Part shown: positions 19,385 through 28,024 of the stretch, one piece after another
Layout: each line of letters begins with the position of its first letter
Numbering within the stretch: the first letter of the stretch is position 1
Source: Paenibacillus sinopodophylli
GTDB lineage: Bacteria; Bacillota; Bacilli; Paenibacillales; Paenibacillaceae
NCBI RefSeq assembly: GCF_005930355.1
Contig: NZ_VDBO01000005.1
Coordinates: forward strand, 1-64,000
Direction of reading: 5' to 3'
Length of the DNA: 64,000 nucleotides
Position numbers and translations under genes: made by a program
The notes under the pieces: generated by a model
What the model saw: the letters and a program-made list of their open reading frames with translations, nothing else
What the model was told of the DNA's origin: nothing
The model's database searches: none

Positions 19385-21262
19385 ATGATGAAAGGTTCAG
19401 GACTTAGTAAGGGAAGTAAGAGGGTTACAGCAAAGATCAGAGGTTATTTGATGGTGATAGCTATCATCTTATCGTTAATGACAGCCGGGGTTCCTGCATA
19501 TGCCGGAGGAGATACTGGGAGCGGATCCAACCAACTGGTGGTGACTTATGACACCAACGGTGGCTCAGCAGTTCCCCCTCAATTTATGAGTTCTGGAGGT
19601 AAAGTGATTTTTCAGAGTATACCGACAAAGGAGTGCTTTAACTTCGAAGGCTGGTATTACGACAGTGCGCTGACGCAACGATACAATGCTTCAGATGCAA
19701 TTACTAACAGCCTAACGTTGTATGCGAAGTGGGTGGCCTCGAGTACAAATGCACAATGCGGCAATGCTGCCTTAACCTCGACGATCGGTACAGTAAGTAC
19801 CGGTGGGACGGTGAATGAGACCATTACTGTTCCGAGTGGCGTTAAGTTAGCTGCGCTGAAGGCAGCGATTACGCCGTCAGCGAATGCAACGTTCGAAATT
19901 TACAATGCAGATGGGATAACGAAAGCGACGACGCTGGAGACAGGCATGAAGATCATCGTCAGCCCGCAAGCTGGAACGAGTAAGGTAACGTATACGATAA
20001 CAGTGAGTTCGCCGAATTTAGCATTAAATAGACCCGCATCGACTGACAGCGCATGCACCCCCTTACAAAATGCGGCCAAAGCCGTCGACGGCAGTGTGAT
20101 TAATGACAGCAAATGGTGCTCCATGTCTAGCAACCGTTGGCTGCAGATTGACCTCGGTTCCGTGAAGCAAGTGAGCCAATTTGTCATCAAGCACGCATCG
20201 GAAGGCGGTCAGTCTGCTTCTTATAACACGAAGGCTTACAACATCCAAGTTAGCAGCAATGGTACGACTTGGAATACGGTGGTTAATGTAAATAATAATA
20301 CGAGTGGCGTTACGGTAGACAATACACCGGATACGCAGGCCCGATATATCAGATTAAATGTCACGACACCTACGCAAACTTCAGATTCTGCGGCAAGAAT
20401 ATATGAGTTCGCGGTATTCGAGCAGCAAAATTTGGCATTGAATAAACCAGCGACGGTTGACAGCGTCTGCAACGCCTCGCAGACCGCGGCCAAAGCTGTA
20501 GACGGCAGCGAAATCAATGATAGCAAATGGTGCTCCCTATCCAGCAACCGTTGGCTGCAGCTCGATCTTGGCTCCGTGAAGCAAGTGAACCAATTTATAA
20601 TCAAGCATGCATCAGAAGGCGGGGAGACGACCGCATATAACACGAAGGCTTATCATATCCAAGTCAGTAATAATGGCAAGGATTGGAGCACGGTAGTCAA
20701 AGTGACCAATAATACGAAAAGCCTGACGGTAGACGATATCACTCCAGTATCAGCAAGATATATCAAGTTGAACGTTACGACACCTACGCAAACCACAAAC
20801 CTTGCTGCAAGAATCTATGAGTTCCAGGTATTTGGACCTTCAAATTTGGCTTTAAATAAGCCTGCAACGGTTGACAGCACGTGCAACGCCTCGCAAACTG
20901 CGGTTAAAGCCGTAGACGGCACCGTCATCAATGATAGCAAATGGTGCTCTAAGTCCAGCAACCGTTGGCTGCAGATCGATCTTGGCTCTGTGAAGCAAGT
21001 GAACCAATTTGTCATCAAGCACGCATCAGAAGGCGGGGAGACCGCCTCCTACAACACAAAGGCTTACAATATTCAGGTCAGCACTGATGGTGTGACTTGG
21101 AAGCAGGTAGTAAATGTAACCAACAATACGGGCAGCATTTCCGTAGACAAAATTGCTGCAGTATCAGCCAGATATATCAAGTTAAACGTTACGACGCCTA
21201 CGCAAACCCAAAACGCTGCGGCAAGAATCTATGACTTTGAGGTATACGGACCTTCAAATTAG
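19385..21262 (+). CDS. Secreted protein with one Listeria-Bacteroides repeat and three discoidin (F5/8C) domains
   Basis: Surface or extracellular protein, probably glycan-binding, of 625 residues. A signal peptide (about 1-41) precedes a Listeria-Bacteroides-type beta-grasp repeat (about 50-116, VVTYDTNGGSAV to LTLYAKW). A short beta domain follows (about 125-203). Three near-identical F5/8C repeats come next (about 206-348, 350-487, 489-625), each starting NLALN(R/K)PA and containing VDGS/T-x-INDSKWCS. The start ATG ATG follows AGAAGGGAGA. No wall anchor or catalytic domain is visible. The stop TAG replaces a TTG at the NLALN start of what was a fourth repeat, so the encoded protein is probably shortened relative to its ancestor. 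Confidence 0.85.
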   Translation: MMKGSGLSKGSKRVTAKIRGYLMVIAIILSLMTAGVPAYAGGDTGSGSNQLVVTYDTNGGSAVPPQFMSSGGKVIFQSIPTKECFNFEGWYYDSALTQRYNASDAITNSLTLYAKWVASSTNAQCGNAALTSTIGTVSTGGTVNETITVPSGVKLAALKAAITPSANATFEIYNADGITKATTLETGMKIIVSPQAGTSKVTYTITVSSPNLALNRPASTDSACTPLQNAAKAVDGSVINDSKWCSMSSNRWLQIDLGSVKQVSQFVIKHASEGGQSASYNTKAYNIQVSSNGTTWNTVVNVNNNTSGVTVDNTPDTQARYIRLNVTTPTQTSDSAARIYEFAVFEQQNLALNKPATVDSVCNASQTAAKAVDGSEINDSKWCSLSSNRWLQLDLGSVKQVNQFIIKHASEGGETTAYNTKAYHIQVSNNGKDWSTVVKVTNNTKSLTVDDITPVSARYIKLNVTTPTQTTNLAARIYEFQVFGPSNLALNKPATVDSTCNASQTAVKAVDGTVINDSKWCSKSSNRWLQIDLGSVKQVNQFVIKHASEGGETASYNTKAYNIQVSTDGVTWKQVVNVTNNTGSISVDKIAAVSARYIKLNVTTPTQTQNAAARIYDFEVYGPSN

Positions 21263-21382
21263 ACGTTAAATATACCTGCTGCAGTAGCAAGTGCCTGCAA
21301 CGCCTTGCAAACTGCGGATAAAGAAGTGGACGGCAGCATAACCCATGCTAACAAGTGGTGCTCCTTGTCCAGTAACCGTCTG
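21263..21382 (+). pseudogene. Decayed fourth discoidin repeat after a nonsense codon
   Basis: Read in frame past the TAG at 21260-21262, 40 codons match the start of the preceding repeats (TLNIPAAVASACNALQTADK, then EVDGSITHANKWCSLSSNRL). Homology stops at 21382. It was part of the preceding gene before a TTG-to-TAG change. Confidence 0.8.
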
Positions 21383-21435
21383 AAAAAAATGTTGTTGTGG
21401 AGAGTATTATAATGGACGTGGAATAGTTCCAAAGT

Positions 21436-21478
21436 GGGTGTCCCAAAAGTCATAAAATGACGAGGGGCACTCTTTTTA
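21436..21478 (+). terminator. Terminator after the discoidin protein
   Basis: GTGTCCC pairs with GGGGCAC through one G-T pair, with an inner GTCAT/ATGAC stem, followed by TCTTTTTATTT. Confidence 0.8.
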
Positions 21479-21627
21479 TTTGCAAAGATGATTTCCGAAA
21501 TTCAGGAAAAAAGCAGGTAGACTCAGGACAGATTACTATAATGGAAATAAGAGACTTATATAGAGTCCATCTATTAGATATATACAAGAACCAAGGGATT
21601 AATAAAACGATTAATGGAGGCAAACTC

Positions 21628-22026
21628 GTGGGAAGATCATTCGCGAATTTGCATATTAAATCAAGAAACCTGGAGAAGATTGTCGAAGCATTAAGAGTAC
21701 TAAGTGAAGAGCATGCCGAAGTATTAGGATTGCCAAATAATGAGGCTCAAGACTCCAAGTTTGTTATGTACATAAGCAAAAGCAACGAGAACTGGATAAG
21801 CGTGCTGCACGATTATTTTGTGTGAGGTACGGTGAAGAAAATCGGCGAAACGTTGTCTCGACTTATTGATGAGCCAGTTACGTTCCAAGGGGATAAAGAG
21901 CCTTTTTTCGTTATCAATTCGATAGGCGTTCGTTCCCTGCCGTTTGACAAACAGGATATTCCTTCCGTAGCTACCGTCGCGTGGTTTCAGTACGACGCTT
22001 TGATATTGAAGAAGCAACTTCAATAA
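21628..22026 (+). pseudogene. Small cytoplasmic protein gene split by an in-frame TGA
   Basis: A GTG start at 21628 with GGAGG at 21616-21620 opens a frame beginning GRSFANLHIKS. It runs to a TGA at 21823-21825 in the context LHDYFV-stop-GTVKKIGE. It then continues in the same frame to 22026 (VNSIGVRSLPF-like region, ending ILKKQLQ). The natural reading is one protein of about 132 residues with TGG changed to TGA. I do not recognise the family; size and context resemble orphan immunity-type or stress proteins, which is a guess. The longer upstream frame from 21457 begins inside the terminator and is not used. Confidence 0.65.
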
Positions 22027-22173
22027 AGTTTTCTTCTTAAGCTGCTTTGTTTCTGGCAAACGTCTGGCGAGAGAGGCGTCCTTGCGATAGCATAAACGGC
22101 ACAAAAATAAGGTGCATTTTCGCGGCGACTCTCCCATAGCTTCAGTTGAATCGTAGTTTACAAAGATTATGAT

Positions 22174-22202
22174 TGACACAGTGACATTCCAAATTTTATT
22201 AT
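22174..22202 (+). promoter_or_regulatory. Promoter of the encapsulin operon
   Basis: TTGACA (22174-22179), a 17-base spacer and TATTAT (22197-22202) form a near-consensus sigma-A promoter. The spacer contains ATTCCAAAT, loosely like sulfur-regulator (CymR-type) operator words; that link is speculative. It leaves a leader of about 270 bases before the encapsulin start, in which I found no T-box or S-box signature. Confidence 0.7.
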
Positions 22203-22484
22203 ATTATTATACCTATATGAATAGTTGGATATATTTGAGGTTTCCTGGTAGGTTAAGTAAGCGATGATTACGAATGCATAAGATTTAAGCTGCTTTTGGC
22301 TACAAGGTTACGTGATATCTTCCAAAAAACGTGAATATCGAACGAGACACATTTTATCGCTGGCATGGGGGCTTCTGGATCTTAAAGTTGGTTTCATGCG
22401 CGGGCTAGTGAATGGAATCCCAGCATGGCCAAGTATGAATTGCGGTTTCACAACAATACCACATAGATCAGGAGAGGTTATCTT

Positions 22485-23429
22485 ATGTCGGATTCAAGTA
22501 AAATCGTTCAAACTCTAAGTGCGTCTTCAGCTTATCAGATTGCCAATGTAACCAAGACTCCCCCGGTATTCGAGTCGATCACCCCAAGGTGGTTGACGCA
22601 GCTGTTTGAGTGGAAATCGTTAGAGACAGGAATATTCAGATTGATTAAAGTGAATGAAGGAGAGACAACACTCGACATCCTGTGCAGCGAGAACGACAAT
22701 GTCACCATTGCTGAAGGCTTTGTTGATTACAATGCTAACCCGCGTGAGTATATCCTGAACTCGATTTCTACAGTTATCAATGTACAGACACGGGTATCCG
22801 ACCTGTACAGCAGTCCGTATGATCTAATCAAGGATCAACTGCGGCTCGGCATTGAAAGTATTAAGGAGAGACAAGAGAGTCAGCTCATCAACAGCGATGA
22901 ATACGGACTTCTGAAAAATGCGGCAAAGTCCCAGCGAATCCAGACACGCTTTGGTCCGCCGTCTCCAGATGACTTTGACGAGCTGATCTCGAAGGTATGG
23001 AAGGAGCCTTCCTACTTCTTGGCGCATCCGCGGGCGATTGCGGCTTTCGGCCGTGAGTGCACAAGACGCGGTGTTCCTCCTCAGACGGTACAATTGTTCG
23101 GATCTCACTTCTTGACGTGGAGAGGGATACCGATTATCCCGACAGACAAGCTTTTTGTTGATGGTCAGAAATCTCCAAAAGGAAAGGGAGGAAAGACCAA
23201 TATCCTCTTAGTCCGTACAGGGGAGAAGAAGCAAGGTGTTGTAGGTTTATACCAAGCTGGGGTTCCGGGTGAGCAGTCTAAGGGGTTGTCCGTACGCTTC
23301 ACGGGTATCGATAAAAACGGCATCGGCTCGTATCTTCTTTCCTTGTATTGCTCCGCAGCTATTCTCGCTGATGATGCAGTGGCGGTATTGGAGAATGTGG
23401 ATGTAGGTAACTACTATGACTACCAATAA
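22485..23429 (+). CDS. Family 2A encapsulin shell protein (SrpI-like)
   Basis: HK97-fold shell protein that self-assembles into a protein nanocompartment around a cysteine desulfurase. The 314 residues match the family, with strong motif agreement to cyanobacterial SrpI: NATKTPP, ITPRWL, DYNANPREYIL, TRVSDLYSSPYD, QLRLGIESIKERQE, LINSDEYGLL and GLSVRFTGID near the end. A Lys/Gly-rich insertion (GQKSPKGKGGKTN) lies in a loop near residue 225. The ATG follows AGGAGAGG. It overlaps the cysteine desulfurase start by 14 bases, implying translational coupling of shell and cargo. No cyclic-nucleotide-binding domain is fused, consistent with family 2A. Such loci are linked to sulfur storage or cysteine-derived sulfur metabolism. 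Confidence 0.93.
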   Translation: MSDSSKIVQTLSASSAYQIANVTKTPPVFESITPRWLTQLFEWKSLETGIFRLIKVNEGETTLDILCSENDNVTIAEGFVDYNANPREYILNSISTVINVQTRVSDLYSSPYDLIKDQLRLGIESIKERQESQLINSDEYGLLKNAAKSQRIQTRFGPPSPDDFDELISKVWKEPSYFLAHPRAIAAFGRECTRRGVPPQTVQLFGSHFLTWRGIPIIPTDKLFVDGQKSPKGKGGKTNILLVRTGEKKQGVVGLYQAGVPGEQSKGLSVRFTGIDKNGIGSYLLSLYCSAAILADDAVAVLENVDVGNYYDYQ

Positions 23430-24996
23430 GTGGTTGCTGGATTCGGCCGTGCTCGAGGCACTTGCGAACGAACATTTTCCGGAATTTTCATCTTCGCCGC
23501 TTAGCGGAGAGAAGGCTTCATTGCCCGCATACGCACCTGCAGCATTGTCCTCTAAACCTGTCTTGCGTGAAAATGATTGGCTGCAAGTGATAGCGGACTT
23601 GTCCGAAGCGCACGAACAGCCGATTGTTCAGCAGATTTATCATCAACCTTTTGAAGGTGATTTCTCATCTCCAGGCTTGGGGAGTACTATTCCGCAACTA
23701 GGCTCAAAGTCTTTCGCTGACAGACAGAGCTATGCGCCTGTTATTGTACCGGCTTCAGGAATATATGCAGGTTCGTCGCAAGCTGGGTTCAATGTGAATG
23801 CGATACGCCACGATTTCCCGATTTTATCAGAGAAGGTGAACGGCAAAAACTTGGTCTGGTTAGACAATGCAGCGACGACGCATAAGCCTAAGCAGGTCAT
23901 CGACCGGATCAGCTACTTCTATGCGCATGAAAATTCCAATGTTCATAGGGCAGCACATGAGCTCGCGGCGCGTTCAACGGACGCTTATGAAGGTGCTCGC
24001 GAGAAGGTCAGCAAGTTTCTAAACGCGCCTTCACCGAAAGAAATTGTATTCGTTCGCGGAGCGACCGAAGCTATTAATCTGGTAGCTAACAGCTACGGAA
24101 AGCAGCATCTTCAGAAAGATGATGAGATCATCATTTCGTGGCTTGAGCATCACGCCAATATTGTTCCTTGGCAGATGTTATGCGCCGAGACAGGGGCAAA
24201 GCTCCGTGTCATCCCAGTAGATGATACGGGGCAGGTTCTGCTGAGTGAGTATGAGAAGCTGCTCAGCTCGAAGACAAAGCTAGTGGCGGTTACGCATGTG
24301 TCCAATGCACTTGGTACGATTACGCCGATCGCGGAGTTGGTCAGCTTGGCTCATCGCTACGGGGCTAAGGTCCTTGTTGACGGCGCACAGGCTGTTTCTC
24401 ATTTGAAGGTTGATGTGCAGGAGCTGGATTGCGACTTTTATGTCTTCTCAGGCCATAAAGTATTCGGTCCTACGGGTATCGGAGCACTGTATGGAAAGCC
24501 TGAAGTGCTGGAGGCGATGTCCCCTTATCAAGGTGGCGGCAATATGATTGTTGATGTTACATTTGAGAAGACGATTATTCATCCAGCACCTTATCGTTTT
24601 GAAGCAGGTACGGGCAATATCGCAGATGCAGTTGGGCTTGGCACTGCTATTGATTATGTGTCGGCTATCGGACTTGATACGATAAACAAATACGAGCATT
24701 TTCTGCTTGAATACGCTACGGAAGCGTTACATCGAGTGCCGGGCTTACAATTTATTGGCACAGCCAAAAATAAAGCAAGTGTGCTATCATTTGTATTATC
24801 TGGTTATACGACGGAAGAAGTTGGAAAAACGCTTAGTGGTGAAGGGATCGCGGTTCGATCGGGCCACCACTGCGCCCAGCCTATCCTGCGGAGATTCGGT
24901 CAGGAAAGCACGGTACGTCCTTCACTCGCATTCTACAACACATGCGAGGAGATTGATTTTCTTGCGTCGGTTCTTCTAAGATTGAAGAAGTTTTAA
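23416..24996 (+). CDS. Cysteine desulfurase with N-terminal encapsulin-targeting extension
   Basis: PLP enzyme that removes sulfur from L-cysteine to form an enzyme persulfide. The 526 residues exceed the usual 405 of SufS-type enzymes. Residues 1 to about 122 form a low-complexity extension rich in Pro, Ser and Ala, with a short amphipathic motif LEALANEHFPEF. This matches the disordered cargo-loading domain expected for family 2A encapsulin cargo. The catalytic part keeps LDNAATTHKP, the PLP lysine in FSGHKVFGP (K348), the active cysteine in RSGHHCAQP (C486) and the ATEAINLVANS helix. The ATG lies inside the end of the encapsulin gene. The role is inferred as encapsulated sulfur mobilisation or storage. 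Confidence 0.92.
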   Translation: MTTNKWLLDSAVLEALANEHFPEFSSSPLSGEKASLPAYAPAALSSKPVLRENDWLQVIADLSEAHEQPIVQQIYHQPFEGDFSSPGLGSTIPQLGSKSFADRQSYAPVIVPASGIYAGSSQAGFNVNAIRHDFPILSEKVNGKNLVWLDNAATTHKPKQVIDRISYFYAHENSNVHRAAHELAARSTDAYEGAREKVSKFLNAPSPKEIVFVRGATEAINLVANSYGKQHLQKDDEIIISWLEHHANIVPWQMLCAETGAKLRVIPVDDTGQVLLSEYEKLLSSKTKLVAVTHVSNALGTITPIAELVSLAHRYGAKVLVDGAQAVSHLKVDVQELDCDFYVFSGHKVFGPTGIGALYGKPEVLEAMSPYQGGGNMIVDVTFEKTIIHPAPYRFEAGTGNIADAVGLGTAIDYVSAIGLDTINKYEHFLLEYATEALHRVPGLQFIGTAKNKASVLSFVLSGYTTEEVGKTLSGEGIAVRSGHHCAQPILRRFGQESTVRPSLAFYNTCEEIDFLASVLLRLKKF

Positions 24997-25095
24997 GCTT
25001 AATCGTGTAGGGTGAGGGGGAGTGGCCGGATGCGTTCCGGTTACTTCTCGTTAGCTCCCATTAATCGTTCTATAGAGGGGTAGAAGGAGGATAAG

Positions 25096-26040
25096 ATGAG
25101 TAAAAACTTTCACGAGCAAATTGATCTTCTCGTTTCCACGATTGCTGCCAGCCATCGAGAGGTTCCGCTGATTATTTCGGTTGACTCCCACGAACTTCCC
25201 AACAAGGATACCGTTATTGAAATCATTCATTTACTTAGAGAACTGCTGTTTCCAGGATATTTCGGAAGGCAGAATATTAGTAACGCCACCATGGAGTATC
25301 GCATTGGAGAGGTACTGATTGAGGTACATAAGAAGCTATCAGAGCAAATCGACCGTGTTCTGAGCCATCATAACAATAGGCGTAACGAGTTTAGCGGGGA
25401 AGTGAAGCAATCGTCTGAGAAAATCGTTTGCGAATTTCTAAGCAAAATACCGATGCTGCGGAATGTGCTGGCGACAGATGTGCAGGCCGCCTTTGACGGC
25501 GATCCTTCTGCTAACGATACCGATGAGATCATCTTCTCGTATCCCGGTATTTTTGCGGTGAGTGTTTATCGATTGGCGCATGAGTTGTATTTATTGTCCG
25601 TACCGCTTCTGCCACGCATAATGAGCGAATATGCCCATAGCCTTACAGGGATTGATATCCATGCTGGAGCGACCATTGGGTCTTGGTTTTTTATTGATCA
25701 TGGAACTGGGGTCGTTATCGGAGAGACGACAATCATCGGGAATCGAGTGAAGATCTACCATGGTGTTACGTTAGGTGCGCTCTCTACACGTGGCGGACAG
25801 GCGTTGTATGGTATGAAGCGCCATCCGACGCTGGAGGATGAGGTAACGGTATATTCCGGTGCTTCCATACTCGGCGGAGACACGGTGATCGGTAAAGCCG
25901 TTGTAATAGGCAGCAATGTGTTTATCTCAAAATCGGTACCGGCGGGTGCGAAGGTTACGGTAAAAAACCCTGAGCTTGTCATCAAAGGTAGCGAGCCACA
26001 AGAATTTAAGCAAGAGTCGATCATCGATTGGGTCATTTGA
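25096..26040 (+). CDS. Serine O-acetyltransferase, EpsC type
   Basis: Acetylates L-serine with acetyl-CoA to O-acetylserine, the direct precursor of cysteine. Its 314 residues resemble the EpsC/SAT partner typical of family 2A encapsulin operons rather than the shorter CysE. The left-handed hexapeptide-repeat core has catalytic-type histidines in GIDIHAGATIG (H189) and FIDHGTGVVIGE (H202), then VKIYHGVTLGALS. A helical N-terminal half precedes it. The C-terminus ends in Ile (IIDWVI), compatible with docking into a cysteine synthase. The start is preceded by AGAAGGAGGA and lies 99 bases after the desulfurase. Together the operon pairs cysteine precursor supply with cysteine desulfuration. Confidence 0.93.
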   Translation: MSKNFHEQIDLLVSTIAASHREVPLIISVDSHELPNKDTVIEIIHLLRELLFPGYFGRQNISNATMEYRIGEVLIEVHKKLSEQIDRVLSHHNNRRNEFSGEVKQSSEKIVCEFLSKIPMLRNVLATDVQAAFDGDPSANDTDEIIFSYPGIFAVSVYRLAHELYLLSVPLLPRIMSEYAHSLTGIDIHAGATIGSWFFIDHGTGVVIGETTIIGNRVKIYHGVTLGALSTRGGQALYGMKRHPTLEDEVTVYSGASILGGDTVIGKAVVIGSNVFISKSVPAGAKVTVKNPELVIKGSEPQEFKQESIIDWVI

Positions 26041-26050
26041 GGAGGTATGG

Positions 26051-26365
26051 ATGATTACGAGTTGCAATAATCGATTTCCAACTCGAACTGGGAGTAACGG
26101 GTATTTGGGGAATTTTGATATGTTTGGAGAGCCGTACATATTCAACTACCGGCATTGGCTATATATAAGTGCTGGCGCACAAGGGGATCTCGGCGTATGG
26201 GGACTGGTAAAACGAATAGATAGTCAGTACCATATGCTAGTATATGGGGACTGGGGCTTTCATAGGAACAACGCTCTTGGAGGCAATATTCAGATACCTA
26301 AGCATCAGATTGAGGGATGGATCGAGCAGGCGATTCAGAATAATCGCTACGAGACGGTAAAGTAA
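26051..26365 (+). CDS. Unknown 104-residue protein, last gene of the encapsulin operon
   Basis: The ATG at 26051 is only 10 bases after the acetyltransferase stop, with GGAGG (26041-26045) in the gap, so it is almost certainly cotranslated with that gene. The product is soluble with many aromatic and glycine residues (SNGYLGNFDMFGEPYIF, AGAQGDLGVWGL, VYGDWGFHRNN). There is no signal or membrane segment. I do not recognise the family. Its placement could mean an accessory of the sulfur nanocompartment, or a chance arrival along with the truncated frame that follows. Confidence 0.7.
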   Translation: MITSCNNRFPTRTGSNGYLGNFDMFGEPYIFNYRHWLYISAGAQGDLGVWGLVKRIDSQYHMLVYGDWGFHRNNALGGNIQIPKHQIEGWIEQAIQNNRYETVK

Positions 26366-26971
26366 TCAGGGCAACCGGCTATTATAAATGTAGCATATGG
26401 TTTTATTGCCTCAGCATTGGCCGAACTCACACAGGGTTACATTTTCTCTGATGACGGTGCTTGGCATGGTGGACCCATTCCCCCTCCCATATTTGATTCA
26501 CAATACTTCGTTCCAAGTAAAGCCAAATCCTTTGATAATGCTTCATGGTATGAGGGTTGCTTAGAAGATATTGTTACTGGTTATACTGGCAAGCCATTTG
26601 AACCCCAGTATCAGCTTTTTGAGAGGCATGAATTATCATCGGAGCAGCGATTAGTTTATTATCCTTCAGGCAGGTTATTTAGAGAAGGTCCAGCAAAAGA
26701 GGATCGATTATTAATAATGTTAAGTTGCTATGAAAAATTCCCTTATTTGTTCATTGATCGTACGTTGGTTATTGCGACGGAGGAGATTTTGACTAACCAA
26801 ATGAAACTGATAGATATTACATATGGATTCAGAATATTCAACAACCCAATTGTGAAAGTACTAGAAGAATATGACAAATTGAAGACAGTTCTTGATCATC
26901 ACGATACAAGCTTTTGGATCAACCCTCTGTGTATTAAAGATGGAGAAGAAATAAGAAAACAGATTACATAA
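26366..26971 (+). pseudogene. N-terminally truncated hypothetical protein
   Basis: Directly after the preceding stop, and in the same frame, an open frame reads GQPAIINVAYGFIASALAEL, TQGYIFSDDGAW and onward to 26971 (about 201 codons). No ATG/GTG with a ribosome site is present; the first possible start is a TTG at 26417 inside what looks like conserved sequence. It therefore appears to have lost its N-terminus, perhaps by a deletion that joined it to the 104-residue gene. The family is not recognised. Confidence 0.55.
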
Positions 26972-27166
26972 ACAAAGAATGCGAATTGTCTATATCTAGC
27001 TTTGATGTTCTTTAACTACGCATAGAATGGGATGTGCTCGACGGGGGAGGGCTGTAACCGGAGACGGGCTTCAACATCAAAATGTACAGAGCTTTATGAG
27101 GATTTTACAAAGATAGCTGCAGCTTTGCCTTGAAAGTCCGTGCAAGGTAAAAGGGGGGGGAGAGCA

Positions 27167-27754
27167 ATGTCGGAGCACATATATAGACAGCAATTTGAAG
27201 AAATCATTCGTAATAATGAGTGGTTTATGTCCATATTGAGAGATGTACGTCTTTGCAATCCTCCAGATTGGTATGTAGGTGCGGGGGTCATTCGCAATAT
27301 AGTCTGGGATTACCTGCATGGCTTGGTTGAAGATAACTATAATTCACGCGATGTTGATGTCGCTTTTTTTGATCCAAGCAACCTAACACCAGAACGGGAT
27401 GCGGAGGTACAGCAGCAGTTGTCTGCCTTGCGGCATGATGTTCCTTGGGAAGCTACTAACCAAGCGGCTGTTCATCTCTGGTATGAGAGCGTATTTGGTT
27501 ATTCCGTTCCTCCGTTGGAATCGACCGAGTCAGCCATTCGTACATGGCCTGAAACGGCTACGAGCATCGGTGTTAAACTGCTTGCGAACGACAGCTTGAA
27601 CATTTATGTTCCATTTGGCTTGGAAGATCTGATGACCATGAAACTGCGTCGTAACCGAACCCGGATTTCGTTAGAGCTTTATCGAAAAAGAATTGCAGAA
27701 AAACAACCTGCTCAAAGATGGCCACGGCTTCAGATCATTGACGAGTATAACTAA
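27167..27754 (+). CDS. Nucleotidyltransferase-like protein (NTP_transf_6 type)
   Basis: 195-residue cytoplasmic protein. The pattern WYVGAGVIRNIVWDYLHG followed by RDVDVAFFD matches the small stand-alone nucleotidyltransferase-fold family formerly DUF925; the DVD pair would bind metal. C-terminal ETATSIGVKL and GLEDLMTMKLRRN also fit. The substrate is unknown. The ATG at 27167 is preferred to the earlier in-frame start because the G-rich ribosome site (27153-27160) lies just upstream. It is monocistronic. Confidence 0.8.
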   Translation: MSEHIYRQQFEEIIRNNEWFMSILRDVRLCNPPDWYVGAGVIRNIVWDYLHGLVEDNYNSRDVDVAFFDPSNLTPERDAEVQQQLSALRHDVPWEATNQAAVHLWYESVFGYSVPPLESTESAIRTWPETATSIGVKLLANDSLNIYVPFGLEDLMTMKLRRNRTRISLELYRKRIAEKQPAQRWPRLQIIDEYN

Positions 27755-28024
27755 GCGGAAGGAGAACGATATGCTTTGAATTGATCCCCCTTATGAAAAA
27801 AAATGTGTCCATCATTTCTGTGTCCGAACGTGTCGAGAAGCAAGCTGGGTACATTAGACAAGCTGGGTCTGAGCATTTCGCTATCACTAGTTTTGTAGTT
27901 GAGCCTTGTGAGGGCTAAATGATCATTCTATTGAATAACAAAACTTGCATATAAAATGCAGCAGAAATTTATGGTAATATAGTTGTGATAGATTACCATT
28001 TCATTTCATGGAGGCGCTTACTTT
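27755..28024 (+). other. Upstream region of trpB
   Basis: A 41-codon frame (27793-27918, MKKNVSIISVSERV start) has no good ribosome site and no tryptophan codon, so it is not a trp attenuator peptide. No T-box or TRAP-type (G/U)AG array is seen. The region near 27945-27980 is AT-rich and likely carries the promoter. Confidence 0.4.

Noticed and set aside
22203..22484. Cysteine T-box or SAM riboswitch in the encapsulin leader
   Set aside because: No T-box AGGGUGGNACCGCG-like motif or S-box core was found.
22312..22518. 68-codon frame upstream of the encapsulin as a leader protein
   Set aside because: No ribosome site, and it runs into the encapsulin start in another frame; treated as untranslated leader.
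27755..28024. Tryptophan attenuator before trpB
   Set aside because: The 41-codon frame has no Trp codons and no competing hairpins or TRAP-like triplet arrays were seen.
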